5,620 nucleotides of DNA from positions 16,868 through 22,487 of the forward strand of contig DGQJ01000332.1 in assembly GCA_002389705.1 (NCBI GenBank), written 5' to 3'. Under the pieces are notes generated by a model that had not been told where the DNA came from, did no database searches, and saw only the letters and a list, made by a program, of their open reading frames with translations. Positions 1-5,620 of the stretch are shown in pieces. A program made the position numbers and the translations under genes. This stretch comes from Bacteroidales bacterium UBA4417. GTDB lineage: Bacteria; Bacteroidota; Bacteroidia; Bacteroidales; UBA4417. Position 1 is the stretch's first letter. Every line of letters begins with the position of its first letter.

Positions 1-669
1 GGCAATTTGAATCCCGACCAGGCTGCGGGCGACAGCCTGCTGGAGGGTGAGCAGAAAGTGTATTACGATAATGGAATGGTTCATTATATTGTTGAATATA
101 AAAAAGGAAAAGCCAACGGCAGGGTGCGCGAATACAGCACCGATGGTAAACTTTATATGGATGCCGTTTATGCCGACGGTCACAGGAACGGGCAATGCAC
201 CCACTTTTATAAAAACGGCAAGCCTTTCGAAGTCTCTAATTATGTAAATGGCGAAAAAGAAGGTGTCGAAACCAAGTATTATGAAAGCGGTGCAATACTG
301 GCTACACGCATTTATAAGAAAAACAAGGTTCAGCCCGGGCTGAAGGAATATGAGAAGGACGGCAGCGAAATCATCAATAATAACAGCATTGTAATCAGGG
401 GCATCGACCATACCTTGCTCGAAGGCAAGTACATATTGCAGGTGAGCCTGGCGCAGCCACAAAAAAATGTAACCTTTTACGCCGCGCCACGTTCGGATCC
501 CGAATCACGCCAGAAACTGAAAGTGTCAGGCGCCAGCGGGATTCTCGAAATCCCGGTTTCGTCCAGCAATTTTGTAATGAAAAGCCTGCTCTTCGAGGCC
601 GAATATAAAACACGGCTGGGTAACATCATGGTTATTCAAAAAACCTTTAACCTGGCAGTGGATAAATAA
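1..669 (+). CDS. YwqK/MORN-like repeat protein, 5' end outside window
   Basis: The frame is open from base 1 (Gly-Asn-Leu...), so the 222 residues seen are the C-terminal part of a longer protein. The TTG at 7-9 could be read as a start but has no supporting ribosome site and is probably internal. The first ~120 residues contain tandem repeats of the pattern Tyr-Tyr-x-x-Gly ... Tyr-x-x-Gly-x-x-x-Gly. This is typical of proteins annotated as MORN-repeat variants or 'YwqK family antitoxin', a family name taken from Bacillus YwqK. Such repeats form beta-hairpin solenoids, and in Bacteroidota they are common in proteins of unknown, often envelope-associated, role. The last ~100 residues are a non-repetitive segment with alternating hydrophobic residues (for example IVIRGID, KYILQVSLA, TFYAAP), suggesting a beta-sandwich; I do not recognise it. 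No toxin gene is visible nearby, so an antitoxin function is not supported. It converges on the next gene with three bases between stops. Whether it has a signal peptide cannot be seen. Confidence 0.8.
   Translation, partial: GNLNPDQAAGDSLLEGEQKVYYDNGMVHYIVEYKKGKANGRVREYSTDGKLYMDAVYADGHRNGQCTHFYKNGKPFEVSNYVNGEKEGVETKYYESGAILATRIYKKNKVQPGLKEYEKDGSEIINNNSIVIRGIDHTLLEGKYILQVSLAQPQKNVTFYAAPRSDPESRQKLKVSGASGILEIPVSSSNFVMKSLLFEAEYKTRLGNIMVIQKTFNLAVDK
58..363 (+). repeat. Protein-level tandem repeats, 24-residue period
   Basis: Five Tyr/Phe-x-x-x-Gly-type turns (VYYDNG, EYSTDG, HFYKNG, KYYESG, EYEKDG) place glycines exactly 24 residues (72 bases) apart: counting from the TTG at base 7, Gly 23, 47, 71, 95 and 119. 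A second glycine recurs 11 residues later (34, 58, 82) and a third 15 residues later (38, 62, 86). Both are lost or shifted in the fourth unit (Asn106, Pro110-Gly111), and the fifth unit stops after its first turn. The DNA copies have diverged, so this is an old protein repeat and not a recent DNA duplication. Confidence 0.8.
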
Positions 670-672
670 TAT

Positions 673-2253
673 TTACCGGAGTTCCTTCAGTTTTTCCTTT
701 AATTCGTAATTGTCGGGATCGTAGGTTAAGCCTTTCGTGAGCATGGCTTTTGCCTTGGCAATGTTATTTTTCTTAAAGTAATACGATCCGGCCAGGCTGT
801 AAACCATGGATGGATTGCAATAGGCCGGCCTCGATTTATCGTAATAATTATCGGCATCGAATTTTTTCAACAAGCGTTCGCCATCCTGTGCATTTTTGTT
901 GAGGAATGCAAACCTCGCCGCATTAATCACGGCCTGGCAACGGTTATATACAAATACATCGAAATCCATCAGCCTCGGATACCTGGCAGCCAAAGTGTCG
1001 TAAGCCGCTACTTCATTGGGAGCACCATTGGTTAAATCAATCATGTTGCGGATACTGTTGTCGAGGCCTGAGCGGATAAACTCATTTTTATTACCGTTCA
1101 AGTATTCATGGTAAAGGATTTTAAAAGCTTCCTCATTTTGGTCATCCGACTGCAGATAAGCAATATATGCCGAATTATACAGCTCATAGAGCACATCCTG
1201 TACATCAGTATCCGAAATCCCGTTGCGAAGGGCGTTATAAATAGGTTTCAACGAATCAGGTGATGGAAAAGAACTGAAAAGCACCTGGTAAATGCATTGC
1301 TTGAACTCTTCAACCACCTGCACCTTTTTGTTCGGATTCCTTGTTGAGTTATAATAATCGGCCAGCAATTGTGCCCGCAGCGATGTTGACTTGTCGGCTT
1401 CAACAATGGCGTGCTTAAGCAATTCATCACGCATCATATACAACTCCGCCATGGGTGTGAGCACAATAGCCTTATTGATAAGATTATATGATTTTATATA
1501 ATCCTGTTTCATCATTTCAGCAAACGAAGCATTGGTGTACTGGTAGCCCACCAGGCCACGCAATTCGGTATTATTGAGTTTCAGGTAATAAGTTTCGAAA
1601 AAATCACCTTTCGGCGATTTTTCGCCATTGTCAGAAGCCATAAATTTGAGCAGGCGCATGCTTTTTACTGCGTTGCTCTGCAGGGCTTTGTTTAGTTCAA
1701 CAAAGCCGCCAACGGGGTCGGTCGATTCAAAAATATAGGGAATATCATCAGCATAAGCAATCATGTACACATGCCCTGGCATAAACTTGATGGTATGCTT
1801 TACATTGAGCGCATCAGCCAGCAACGCATAAAGTATGGTTCCGGTAAGACAATTGTATTTGCCGCTGGAAAACATATCCGTGAAATCGGCATCCACATCA
1901 TACTGTTTCAGGAATGTGGTTTGAACATGGTCAAACACGAATTTAAGCGCTTTGGCAGGTTTCTTAATACCGGCTAACTGCGTTTTCAGAAATACGGCCT
2001 CAGTTTTTATCTTTTCACTGATGTTGCTGTACTCAAGTTGCGTTGAGGCCGGGTTTACTGCAATGGCCATGGACAGGTAGTCGGGTGCACTGTTGTTACA
2101 GATTGCACTGAAACCGGGCAGTTCGAGCGTTGAGTGAAATTTCAGTTTGCTGCAGGTATCACTACCGGCTACCTGGGCGGAACCATTCAGGCCTGGAACG
2201 AAAACAAAAAGAAAAACCAACAGGAAGTAATAGGAGCAAATAAAGCATTTCAT
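673..2253 (-). CDS. Secreted transglutaminase-like protein with C-terminal TPR
   Basis: This is a 526-residue protein when started at the ATG at 2251-2253. A TTG three codons further upstream (2260-2262) is possible but less likely. Residues 1-26 form a signal peptide: Lys2, a long hydrophobic stretch (YYFLLVFLFVFVPGL), then GSA before Gln27, a plausible signal peptidase I site. There is no lipobox cysteine, so export to the periplasm or beyond is expected. Residues ~100-185 resemble the transglutaminase-like (SirB1/papain-fold) superfamily: KYNCLTGTILYALL with Cys135, GHVYMIAY with His161, and FESTDP with Asp179, a Cys-His-Asp triad in the usual order. Substrate and reaction are unknown; relatives include proteases and amidases as well as cross-linking enzymes. 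Residues ~190-480 are mostly helical and unrecognised. Residues 482-515 fit one TPR (Gly489, Tyr492, Ala501, Pro513 at consensus positions 8, 11, 20 and 32). It appears monocistronic, with its own promoter at 2296-2326. No clear Shine-Dalgarno sequence precedes the start. Confidence 0.85.
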   Translation of the reverse strand: MKCFICSYYFLLVFLFVFVPGLNGSAQVAGSDTCSKLKFHSTLELPGFSAICNNSAPDYLSMAIAVNPASTQLEYSNISEKIKTEAVFLKTQLAGIKKPAKALKFVFDHVQTTFLKQYDVDADFTDMFSSGKYNCLTGTILYALLADALNVKHTIKFMPGHVYMIAYADDIPYIFESTDPVGGFVELNKALQSNAVKSMRLLKFMASDNGEKSPKGDFFETYYLKLNNTELRGLVGYQYTNASFAEMMKQDYIKSYNLINKAIVLTPMAELYMMRDELLKHAIVEADKSTSLRAQLLADYYNSTRNPNKKVQVVEEFKQCIYQVLFSSFPSPDSLKPIYNALRNGISDTDVQDVLYELYNSAYIAYLQSDDQNEEAFKILYHEYLNGNKNEFIRSGLDNSIRNMIDLTNGAPNEVAAYDTLAARYPRLMDFDVFVYNRCQAVINAARFAFLNKNAQDGERLLKKFDADNYYDKSRPAYCNPSMVYSLAGSYYFKKNNIAKAKAMLTKGLTYDPDNYELKEKLKELR

Positions 2254-2295
2254 ATAGAACAATTTATATTAATCCGTGAGATGGAATATGGTTTT

Positions 2296-2326
2296 CAAAT
2301 GTATAAAACATGATTTAATTGTGCAA
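2296..2326 (-). promoter_or_regulatory. Bacteroidetes-type sigma-A promoter for the transglutaminase-like gene
   Basis: Read on the minus strand, TTG (2326-2324) is followed by a 20-base spacer and TACATTTG (2303-2296). The latter matches the Bacteroidetes -7 consensus TAnnTTTG at every fixed position, and the spacing is within the known range for the -33 TTG element. Transcription would start near 2289, giving a leader of about 36 bases before the ATG at 2253. The position just upstream of a gene with no close upstream partner supports the call. It is a sequence match only. Confidence 0.7.
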
Positions 2327-2415
2327 CCCGTATCCTTAAAAATAAAGACCTATGCCAAAACCTCAGAAACGGCGACATATGGCTTCCGCTTTTTGAGCAT
2401 AACTTGCTGAATGTG

Positions 2416-2452
2416 AAAAAGAAAATGCCTTTCCCCGAAACCAGGGAAAGGC
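2416..2452 (-). terminator. Rho-independent terminator after mutB
   Basis: A perfect 9-bp inverted repeat (GCCTTTCCC at 2427-2435, GGGAAAGGC at 2444-2452) encloses an 8-base loop. Read on the minus strand it is followed by a T-rich run (ATTTTCTTTTTC, 2426-2415). It begins 36 bases after the mutB stop codon and lies before the promoter of the next minus-strand gene. It should therefore end the mutAB transcript and separate it from the downstream gene. The plus-strand side has only TTTT after the stem, so it would be weaker in that direction. Confidence 0.85.
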
Positions 2453-2488
2453 TTTTCGTAATTTCAGCTTTTCAGCCGGGCAACAGCA

Positions 2489-4627
2489 CTATTTGCGGCT
2501 GCTGATCAATATTTCGAGCATCTGTATAGCAGCTGCCGGAATTTTTGTTCCCGGTCCGAATATGGCCACTGCGCCGGCATTATAAAGGAAGTCGTAATCC
2601 TGCGAAGGAATTACTCCTCCAACGATAACCATGATGTCGTCGCGGCCGAGTTTTTTCAACTCTTCAATAACCTGGGGAACCAGTGTTTTATGACCGGCTG
2701 CCAGGCTCGAAACGCCAAGCACATGAACATCGTTTTCAACAGCCTGGCGGGCGGCTTCGGCCGGAGTCTGGAACAACGGGCCCATATCCACGTCGAAACC
2801 TATATCGGCATAACCGGTAGCTACTACTTTAGCGCCACGGTCGTGCCCGTCCTGGCCCATTTTGGCAATCATAATACGTGGGCGACGGCCTTCGAGCGCA
2901 GCAAATTCATCGGCCATTTTGCAGGCTTTCTGATACTGTTCGTCACCCTGGCTTTCGGCGGAGTAAACTCCTGATATCGATCGGATCACAGCTTTATACC
3001 TCCCATAAACTTTTTCTAATGCATACGAAATTTCACCCAGCGAAGCGCGTTTGCGGGCAGCATCAATAGCCAGCGCCAGCAGGTTTCCTTCGCCGGTTTC
3101 GGCGCTCCTGGTAAGGGCATCAAGTGCTACCTGCACCTCTTCGTTGTTGCGTTCGGCACGCAGTTTTTTGAGGCGCTCAATCTGCGACAAACGAACTGCG
3201 GTATTATCAACTTCGAGGATATCGATAGGATCTTCTTTTTCGAGACGGTATTTGTTGATACCAACAATCGTATCCTTACCCGAATCAATTTTTGCCTGCC
3301 TGCGAGCCGAAGCTTCCTCAATACGCATTTTCGGAATACCGGTTTCAATGGCTTTCGACATTCCACCCAGCTCTTCAACTTCCTCAATCAACTTCCAGGC
3401 TTTGTGGGCTAGTTCGTTGGTGAGGCTTTCAACATAATATGAGCCGGCCCAGGGATCAACAACTTTGCAAATGTTTGTTTCTTCCAGCAGGTAAATCTGG
3501 GTATTGCGGGCTATACGTGCCGAAAAATCGGTAGGCAGAGCTATGGCTTCGTCGAGTGCATTGGTATGCAGCGATTGGGTGTGGCCCAGGGCTGCAGCCA
3601 TAGCTTCAACACAGGTACGGGTTACGTTATTGAACGGATCCTGCTCGGTGAGGCTCCAGCCCGAAGTTTGCGAATGGGTACGCAATGCCAGCGATTTGGG
3701 ATCCTTCGGATTAAACTGCTGAACGATTTTCGCCCAAAGCATGCGGGCCGCACGCATCTTGGCAATTTCCATAAAGTGGTTCATCCCAATAGCCCAGAAG
3801 AAAGATAACCTCGGGGCAAAAGCATCAACCGGGATACCGGCAGCAATTCCTTTGCGGATATATTCCATACCGTCGGCAAGGGTGTATGCAAGTTCGATAT
3901 CGGCTGTTGCTCCGGCTTCCTGCATATGGTAACCGCTGATGCTGATTGAATTAAACTTCTTCATGTTTTTGGAAGTAAATTCAAAAATATCGGCGATAAT
4001 TTTCATACTGGGTGCCGGCGGATAAATGTAGGTATTACGAACCATGAATTCCTTCAGGATATCATTCTGAATGGTACCGCTGAGTTTTTCCATGGGCACG
4101 CCTTGTTCTTCGGCTGCCACAATATAAAATGCCAGCACGGGTAATACTGCCCCGTTCATGGTCATGGAAACCGACATTTTATCGAGCGGAATCTGGTCGA
4201 AAAGGATTTTCATATCCAGGATGGAGTCGATGGCTACGCCGGCTTTTCCAACATCGCCTACAACACGTTCGTGATCGCTGTCGTAACCCCGGTGAGTAGC
4301 AAGGTCGAAGGCAACCGAAAGCCCCATTTGCCCTGCTGCCAGGTTGCGGCGGTAGAAAGCATTTGATTCTTCGGCTGTTGAAAATCCGGCATACTGACGT
4401 ATGGTCCATGGTTTCATCACATACATGGTACTGTATGGTCCGCGCAGGAAAGGAGGTACTCCTGCTGCATAGTTCAGGTGTTCCATCCCTGCCAGGTCGG
4501 TAGCTGTGTACACCGGCTTAACGGCAATTTGTTCGTTTGTCATCCATTCAGCTTGTGCTGCTGGCTGCCCTGAAACAGGTTTTGGCTGACTGCCTTTAAT
4601 ATCTATATTTTTAAAATCAGGTCGCAT
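2489..4627 (-). CDS. mutB: Methylmalonyl-CoA mutase, large (catalytic) subunit
   Basis: This complete 712-residue cytoplasmic enzyme catalyses the adenosylcobalamin-dependent isomerisation of succinyl-CoA and (R)-methylmalonyl-CoA, used in propionate formation from succinate or in propionate assimilation. The N-terminal (beta/alpha)8 barrel carries the family signatures: [20 protein letters not shown] with Tyr79, [21 protein letters not shown] with Arg197, and [10 protein letters not shown] with Tyr233 and His234. By family alignment these correspond to Tyr89, Arg207, Tyr243 and His244 of the Propionibacterium enzyme. Residues ~583-712 are the B12-binding domain with DGHDRG (His595 is the lower cobalt ligand), SLAAGHKT and VIVGGVIP. 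Length is close to Propionibacterium MutB and E. coli ScpA. The ATG at 4625-4627 begins [10 protein letters not shown]; no other in-frame ATG fits upstream, and there is no strong Shine-Dalgarno sequence. It follows mutA by 53 bases and forms an operon with it. No frameshift or lost active-site residue is seen. Confidence 0.98.
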   Translation of the reverse strand: MRPDFKNIDIKGSQPKPVSGQPAAQAEWMTNEQIAVKPVYTATDLAGMEHLNYAAGVPPFLRGPYSTMYVMKPWTIRQYAGFSTAEESNAFYRRNLAAGQMGLSVAFDLATHRGYDSDHERVVGDVGKAGVAIDSILDMKILFDQIPLDKMSVSMTMNGAVLPVLAFYIVAAEEQGVPMEKLSGTIQNDILKEFMVRNTYIYPPAPSMKIIADIFEFTSKNMKKFNSISISGYHMQEAGATADIELAYTLADGMEYIRKGIAAGIPVDAFAPRLSFFWAIGMNHFMEIAKMRAARMLWAKIVQQFNPKDPKSLALRTHSQTSGWSLTEQDPFNNVTRTCVEAMAAALGHTQSLHTNALDEAIALPTDFSARIARNTQIYLLEETNICKVVDPWAGSYYVESLTNELAHKAWKLIEEVEELGGMSKAIETGIPKMRIEEASARRQAKIDSGKDTIVGINKYRLEKEDPIDILEVDNTAVRLSQIERLKKLRAERNNEEVQVALDALTRSAETGEGNLLALAIDAARKRASLGEISYALEKVYGRYKAVIRSISGVYSAESQGDEQYQKACKMADEFAALEGRRPRIMIAKMGQDGHDRGAKVVATGYADIGFDVDMGPLFQTPAEAARQAVENDVHVLGVSSLAAGHKTLVPQVIEELKKLGRDDIMVIVGGVIPSQDYDFLYNAGAVAIFGPGTKIPAAAIQMLEILISSRK
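2834..2851 (-). other. Cobalamin-binding DGHDRG motif of MutB
   Basis: These codons encode Asp-Gly-His-Asp-Arg-Gly (residues 593-598), the DxHxxG signature of base-off/His-on B12 proteins. His595 (2843-2845) is expected to coordinate the cobalt of adenosylcobalamin. Its presence identifies this subunit as the catalytic, cofactor-binding one. Confidence 0.95.
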
Positions 4628-4680
4628 CGTATGATGAGTAATTTTGTGAATCCTTAATGAGTTTTGCGTAACAACCGGGG
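4628..4680 (-). other. mutA-mutB intergenic spacer
   Basis: A 53-base gap lies between the mutA TAG stop and the mutB ATG. I see no terminator hairpin and no TAnnTTTG promoter in it, so co-transcription from upstream of mutA is the simplest reading. The only purine-rich patch, AAGGA, sits over 20 bases before the mutB start, too far for a normal Shine-Dalgarno site. The near-start region is AT-rich, as is usual for Bacteroidota. Confidence 0.7.
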
Positions 4681-5620
4681 CTAGAAGATTCCCAGTTTTT
4701 CCTGGAACGACTCCAATGTCTGAAGCAGGTTGCTGCGTACATGAATAAATTCTTCAACACCGGCTTGTTTCAGGGTGTCGAGAATTTCTTTTGGGTAACC
4801 GGCTACAACAAGGATGATTTCCTTATTGGCAGCTTTGAGCTTGGTTGATATTTCAGCGCCCAAGGTAGCATATTCATCGTCGGAACTGCATATCACAACG
4901 ATTTCGGCATTCGAGGCTTTAGCTGCTTCAACGCCTTCGTCAACAGTCTGGAATCCTGAATTATCGAGAATTTCGTATCCCGCACAACCAAAGAAATTGG
5001 TAGTAAACATAGCACGTGCTTTACGCATGGCCAGGTTGCCGATATTGAAAAGGAATACCGAAGGTTTTTTGTTTCCTTCTTCCACATACTGTTCGGTAGC
5101 CAGGCGCAACTGGTCGAATGCATCGGAGCCTCCAAAAAGAACAAGTTTTTTGTATGTTGACGGGGCTTCGTCATCTACGTCTTCGTCAATTTCCATTTCC
5201 TCGTCGGCATATATTTCTTCTTCCAGTTCTTCGTCTTCTTCAGCAAAGTGAATCTGCCCGAGCATTTCTTCATTCAGGTTGGGATATTGATTGGTCCCAA
5301 GCTGAATCAAACGCCGGTTGGCGATGTCTTCGAGACGCTGTGCTGCCGATTTCTCAATAATTTCCTGAACAAATCCGGCTTTTACTGCTTCAACCATTCC
5401 ACCTTTTTCCTCTACCTGCAGAAATACTTCCCATGCAGCTTCAGCAATAAGCTGGGTCAGGTTTTCGATATAATATGAACCTGCCGAAGGATCAACAACC
5501 TTATCGAGGTACACTTCTTCTTTCAGTATAATCTGTTGATTACGGGCCAGGCGGGTCGAGAACTCATCGGGATCCTTATAAAAAGTATCGAACGGAAGGA
5601 TGCTGAGCGACTGTGTTCCG
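4681..5620 (-). CDS. mutA: Methylmalonyl-CoA mutase, small (non-catalytic) subunit, 5' end outside window
   Basis: The frame is open to the right edge, giving 312 C-terminal residues of a protein that is normally ~620-640 long; the start codon lies beyond 5620, and the GTG at 5512-5514 is internal. The first residues visible ([20 protein letters not shown], then [11 protein letters not shown] and [14 protein letters not shown]) match the end of the barrel domain of the MutA family. They parallel [17 protein letters not shown] and [10 protein letters not shown] in MutB, its paralogue. The last ~155 residues are a degenerate B12-binding domain. Where MutB has [10 protein letters not shown], this protein has [10 protein letters not shown], with no histidine, as expected for the subunit that binds no cofactor and stabilises the heterodimer. 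The two domains are joined by a strikingly acidic linker (5167-5244). The gene precedes mutB in the same orientation; the operon promoter, and any cobalamin-responsive element, would lie outside the window. Confidence 0.95.
   Translation of the reverse strand, partial: GTQSLSILPFDTFYKDPDEFSTRLARNQQIILKEEVYLDKVVDPSAGSYYIENLTQLIAEAAWEVFLQVEEKGGMVEAVKAGFVQEIIEKSAAQRLEDIANRRLIQLGTNQYPNLNEEMLGQIHFAEEDEELEEEIYADEEMEIDEDVDDEAPSTYKKLVLFGGSDAFDQLRLATEQYVEEGNKKPSVFLFNIGNLAMRKARAMFTTNFFGCAGYEILDNSGFQTVDEGVEAAKASNAEIVVICSSDDEYATLGAEISTKLKAANKEIILVVAGYPKEILDTLKQAGVEEFIHVRSNLLQTLESFQEKLGIF
5167..5244 (-). other. Acidic low-complexity linker in MutA
   Basis: Twenty-six codons encode a segment with 18 Asp/Glu residues (pattern [20 protein letters not shown] then EDVDDE). 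It sits between the barrel domain (ending near LGTNQYPN) and the degenerate B12 domain (starting near YKKLVLFGG). It is in frame and uses GAA, GAG and GAT codons, so it is a protein-level linker and not an insertion that breaks the gene. Confidence 0.85.

Larger units (their letters stand above)
2254..2488. other. Intergenic region between mutB and the transglutaminase-like gene
   Basis: This 235-base stretch separates two genes on the same (minus) strand. It holds the mutB terminator at 2416-2452 and a promoter at 2296-2326. The roughly 90 bases between them (about 2327-2415) show no convincing ORF, hairpin or repeat. Confidence 0.75.

Noticed and set aside
1..669. Reading the repeat protein as the antitoxin of a toxin-antitoxin pair
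   Set aside because: The family label rests on similarity to YwqK only. The one visible neighbour is convergent and is an exported transglutaminase-like protein, not a co-directional toxin gene; the gene upstream is outside the window.
2260..2262. TTG as start of the transglutaminase-like protein
   Set aside because: The ATG three codons downstream gives a cleaner signal peptide (Met-Lys then hydrophobic core) and fits the promoter; no ribosome site favours the TTG.
2473..2501. 6-bp inverted repeat CAGCCG/CGGCTG spanning the mutB stop
   Set aside because: The arms are short, the loop is 17 bases and no T-run follows; the much better hairpin at 2416-2452 serves as terminator.
3051..3437. 128-codon open frame on the plus strand inside mutB
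   Set aside because: It lies wholly antisense to a conserved part of mutB, has a Ser/Arg-rich low-information translation and no promoter or ribosome site.
4814..5251. 145-codon open frame on the plus strand, with a poly-Ser end, antisense to mutA
   Set aside because: It is the shadow of mutA; the serine run is just the complement of the acidic GAA/GAG/GAT linker read in another frame. It has no recognisable domain and mutA clearly explains the DNA.
5512..5514. GTG as the start of an independent short gene
   Set aside because: The frame continues upstream to the window edge and encodes conserved MutA sequence, so this codon is an internal Val.

Overview
The window looks like a chromosomal piece of a Bacteroidota (Bacteroidetes) genome, probably Bacteroidales-like. 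Three things point there: a near-perfect Bacteroidetes-type promoter (TTG, 20 bases, TACATTTG) upstream of one gene; starts without clear Shine-Dalgarno sequences; and the gene content, namely a two-gene methylmalonyl-CoA mutase, a YwqK/MORN-like repeat protein and a secreted transglutaminase-like protein with a TPR. No genus can be named from this alone.

Layout. Bases 1-669 (+) hold the 3' part of a repeat protein that is open at the left edge. It carries 24-residue YwqK/MORN-like repeats followed by an unrecognised, probably beta-rich tail. It converges, with only three bases between stop codons, on a 526-residue secreted protein (673-2253, -) that has a Cys/His/Asp transglutaminase-like core and a C-terminal TPR. 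Bases 2254-2488 are non-coding and hold that protein's promoter (2296-2326, -) and the terminator of the next transcription unit (2416-2452, -). The rest is the methylmalonyl-CoA mutase pair on the minus strand: the small, non-catalytic subunit mutA (4681 to beyond 5620, its N-terminal part outside the window), then, 53 bases downstream, the complete large catalytic subunit mutB (2489-4627).

Function. MutA and MutB should form the adenosylcobalamin-dependent heterodimer that interconverts succinyl-CoA and (R)-methylmalonyl-CoA, the step linking the TCA cycle to propionate production or propionate use. MutB keeps all expected catalytic and B12-binding residues. MutA has lost the B12-ligating histidine, as is known for this subunit. 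The mutAB transcript appears to end at 2416-2452, so mutB is its last gene. The other two genes have no evident link to the mutase.

I found no mobile element, CRISPR, RNA gene or defence system, and nothing I would call a new biological system. The most notable details are an extremely acidic linker in MutA, the unrecognised tail of the repeat protein, and the secreted transglutaminase-TPR architecture.
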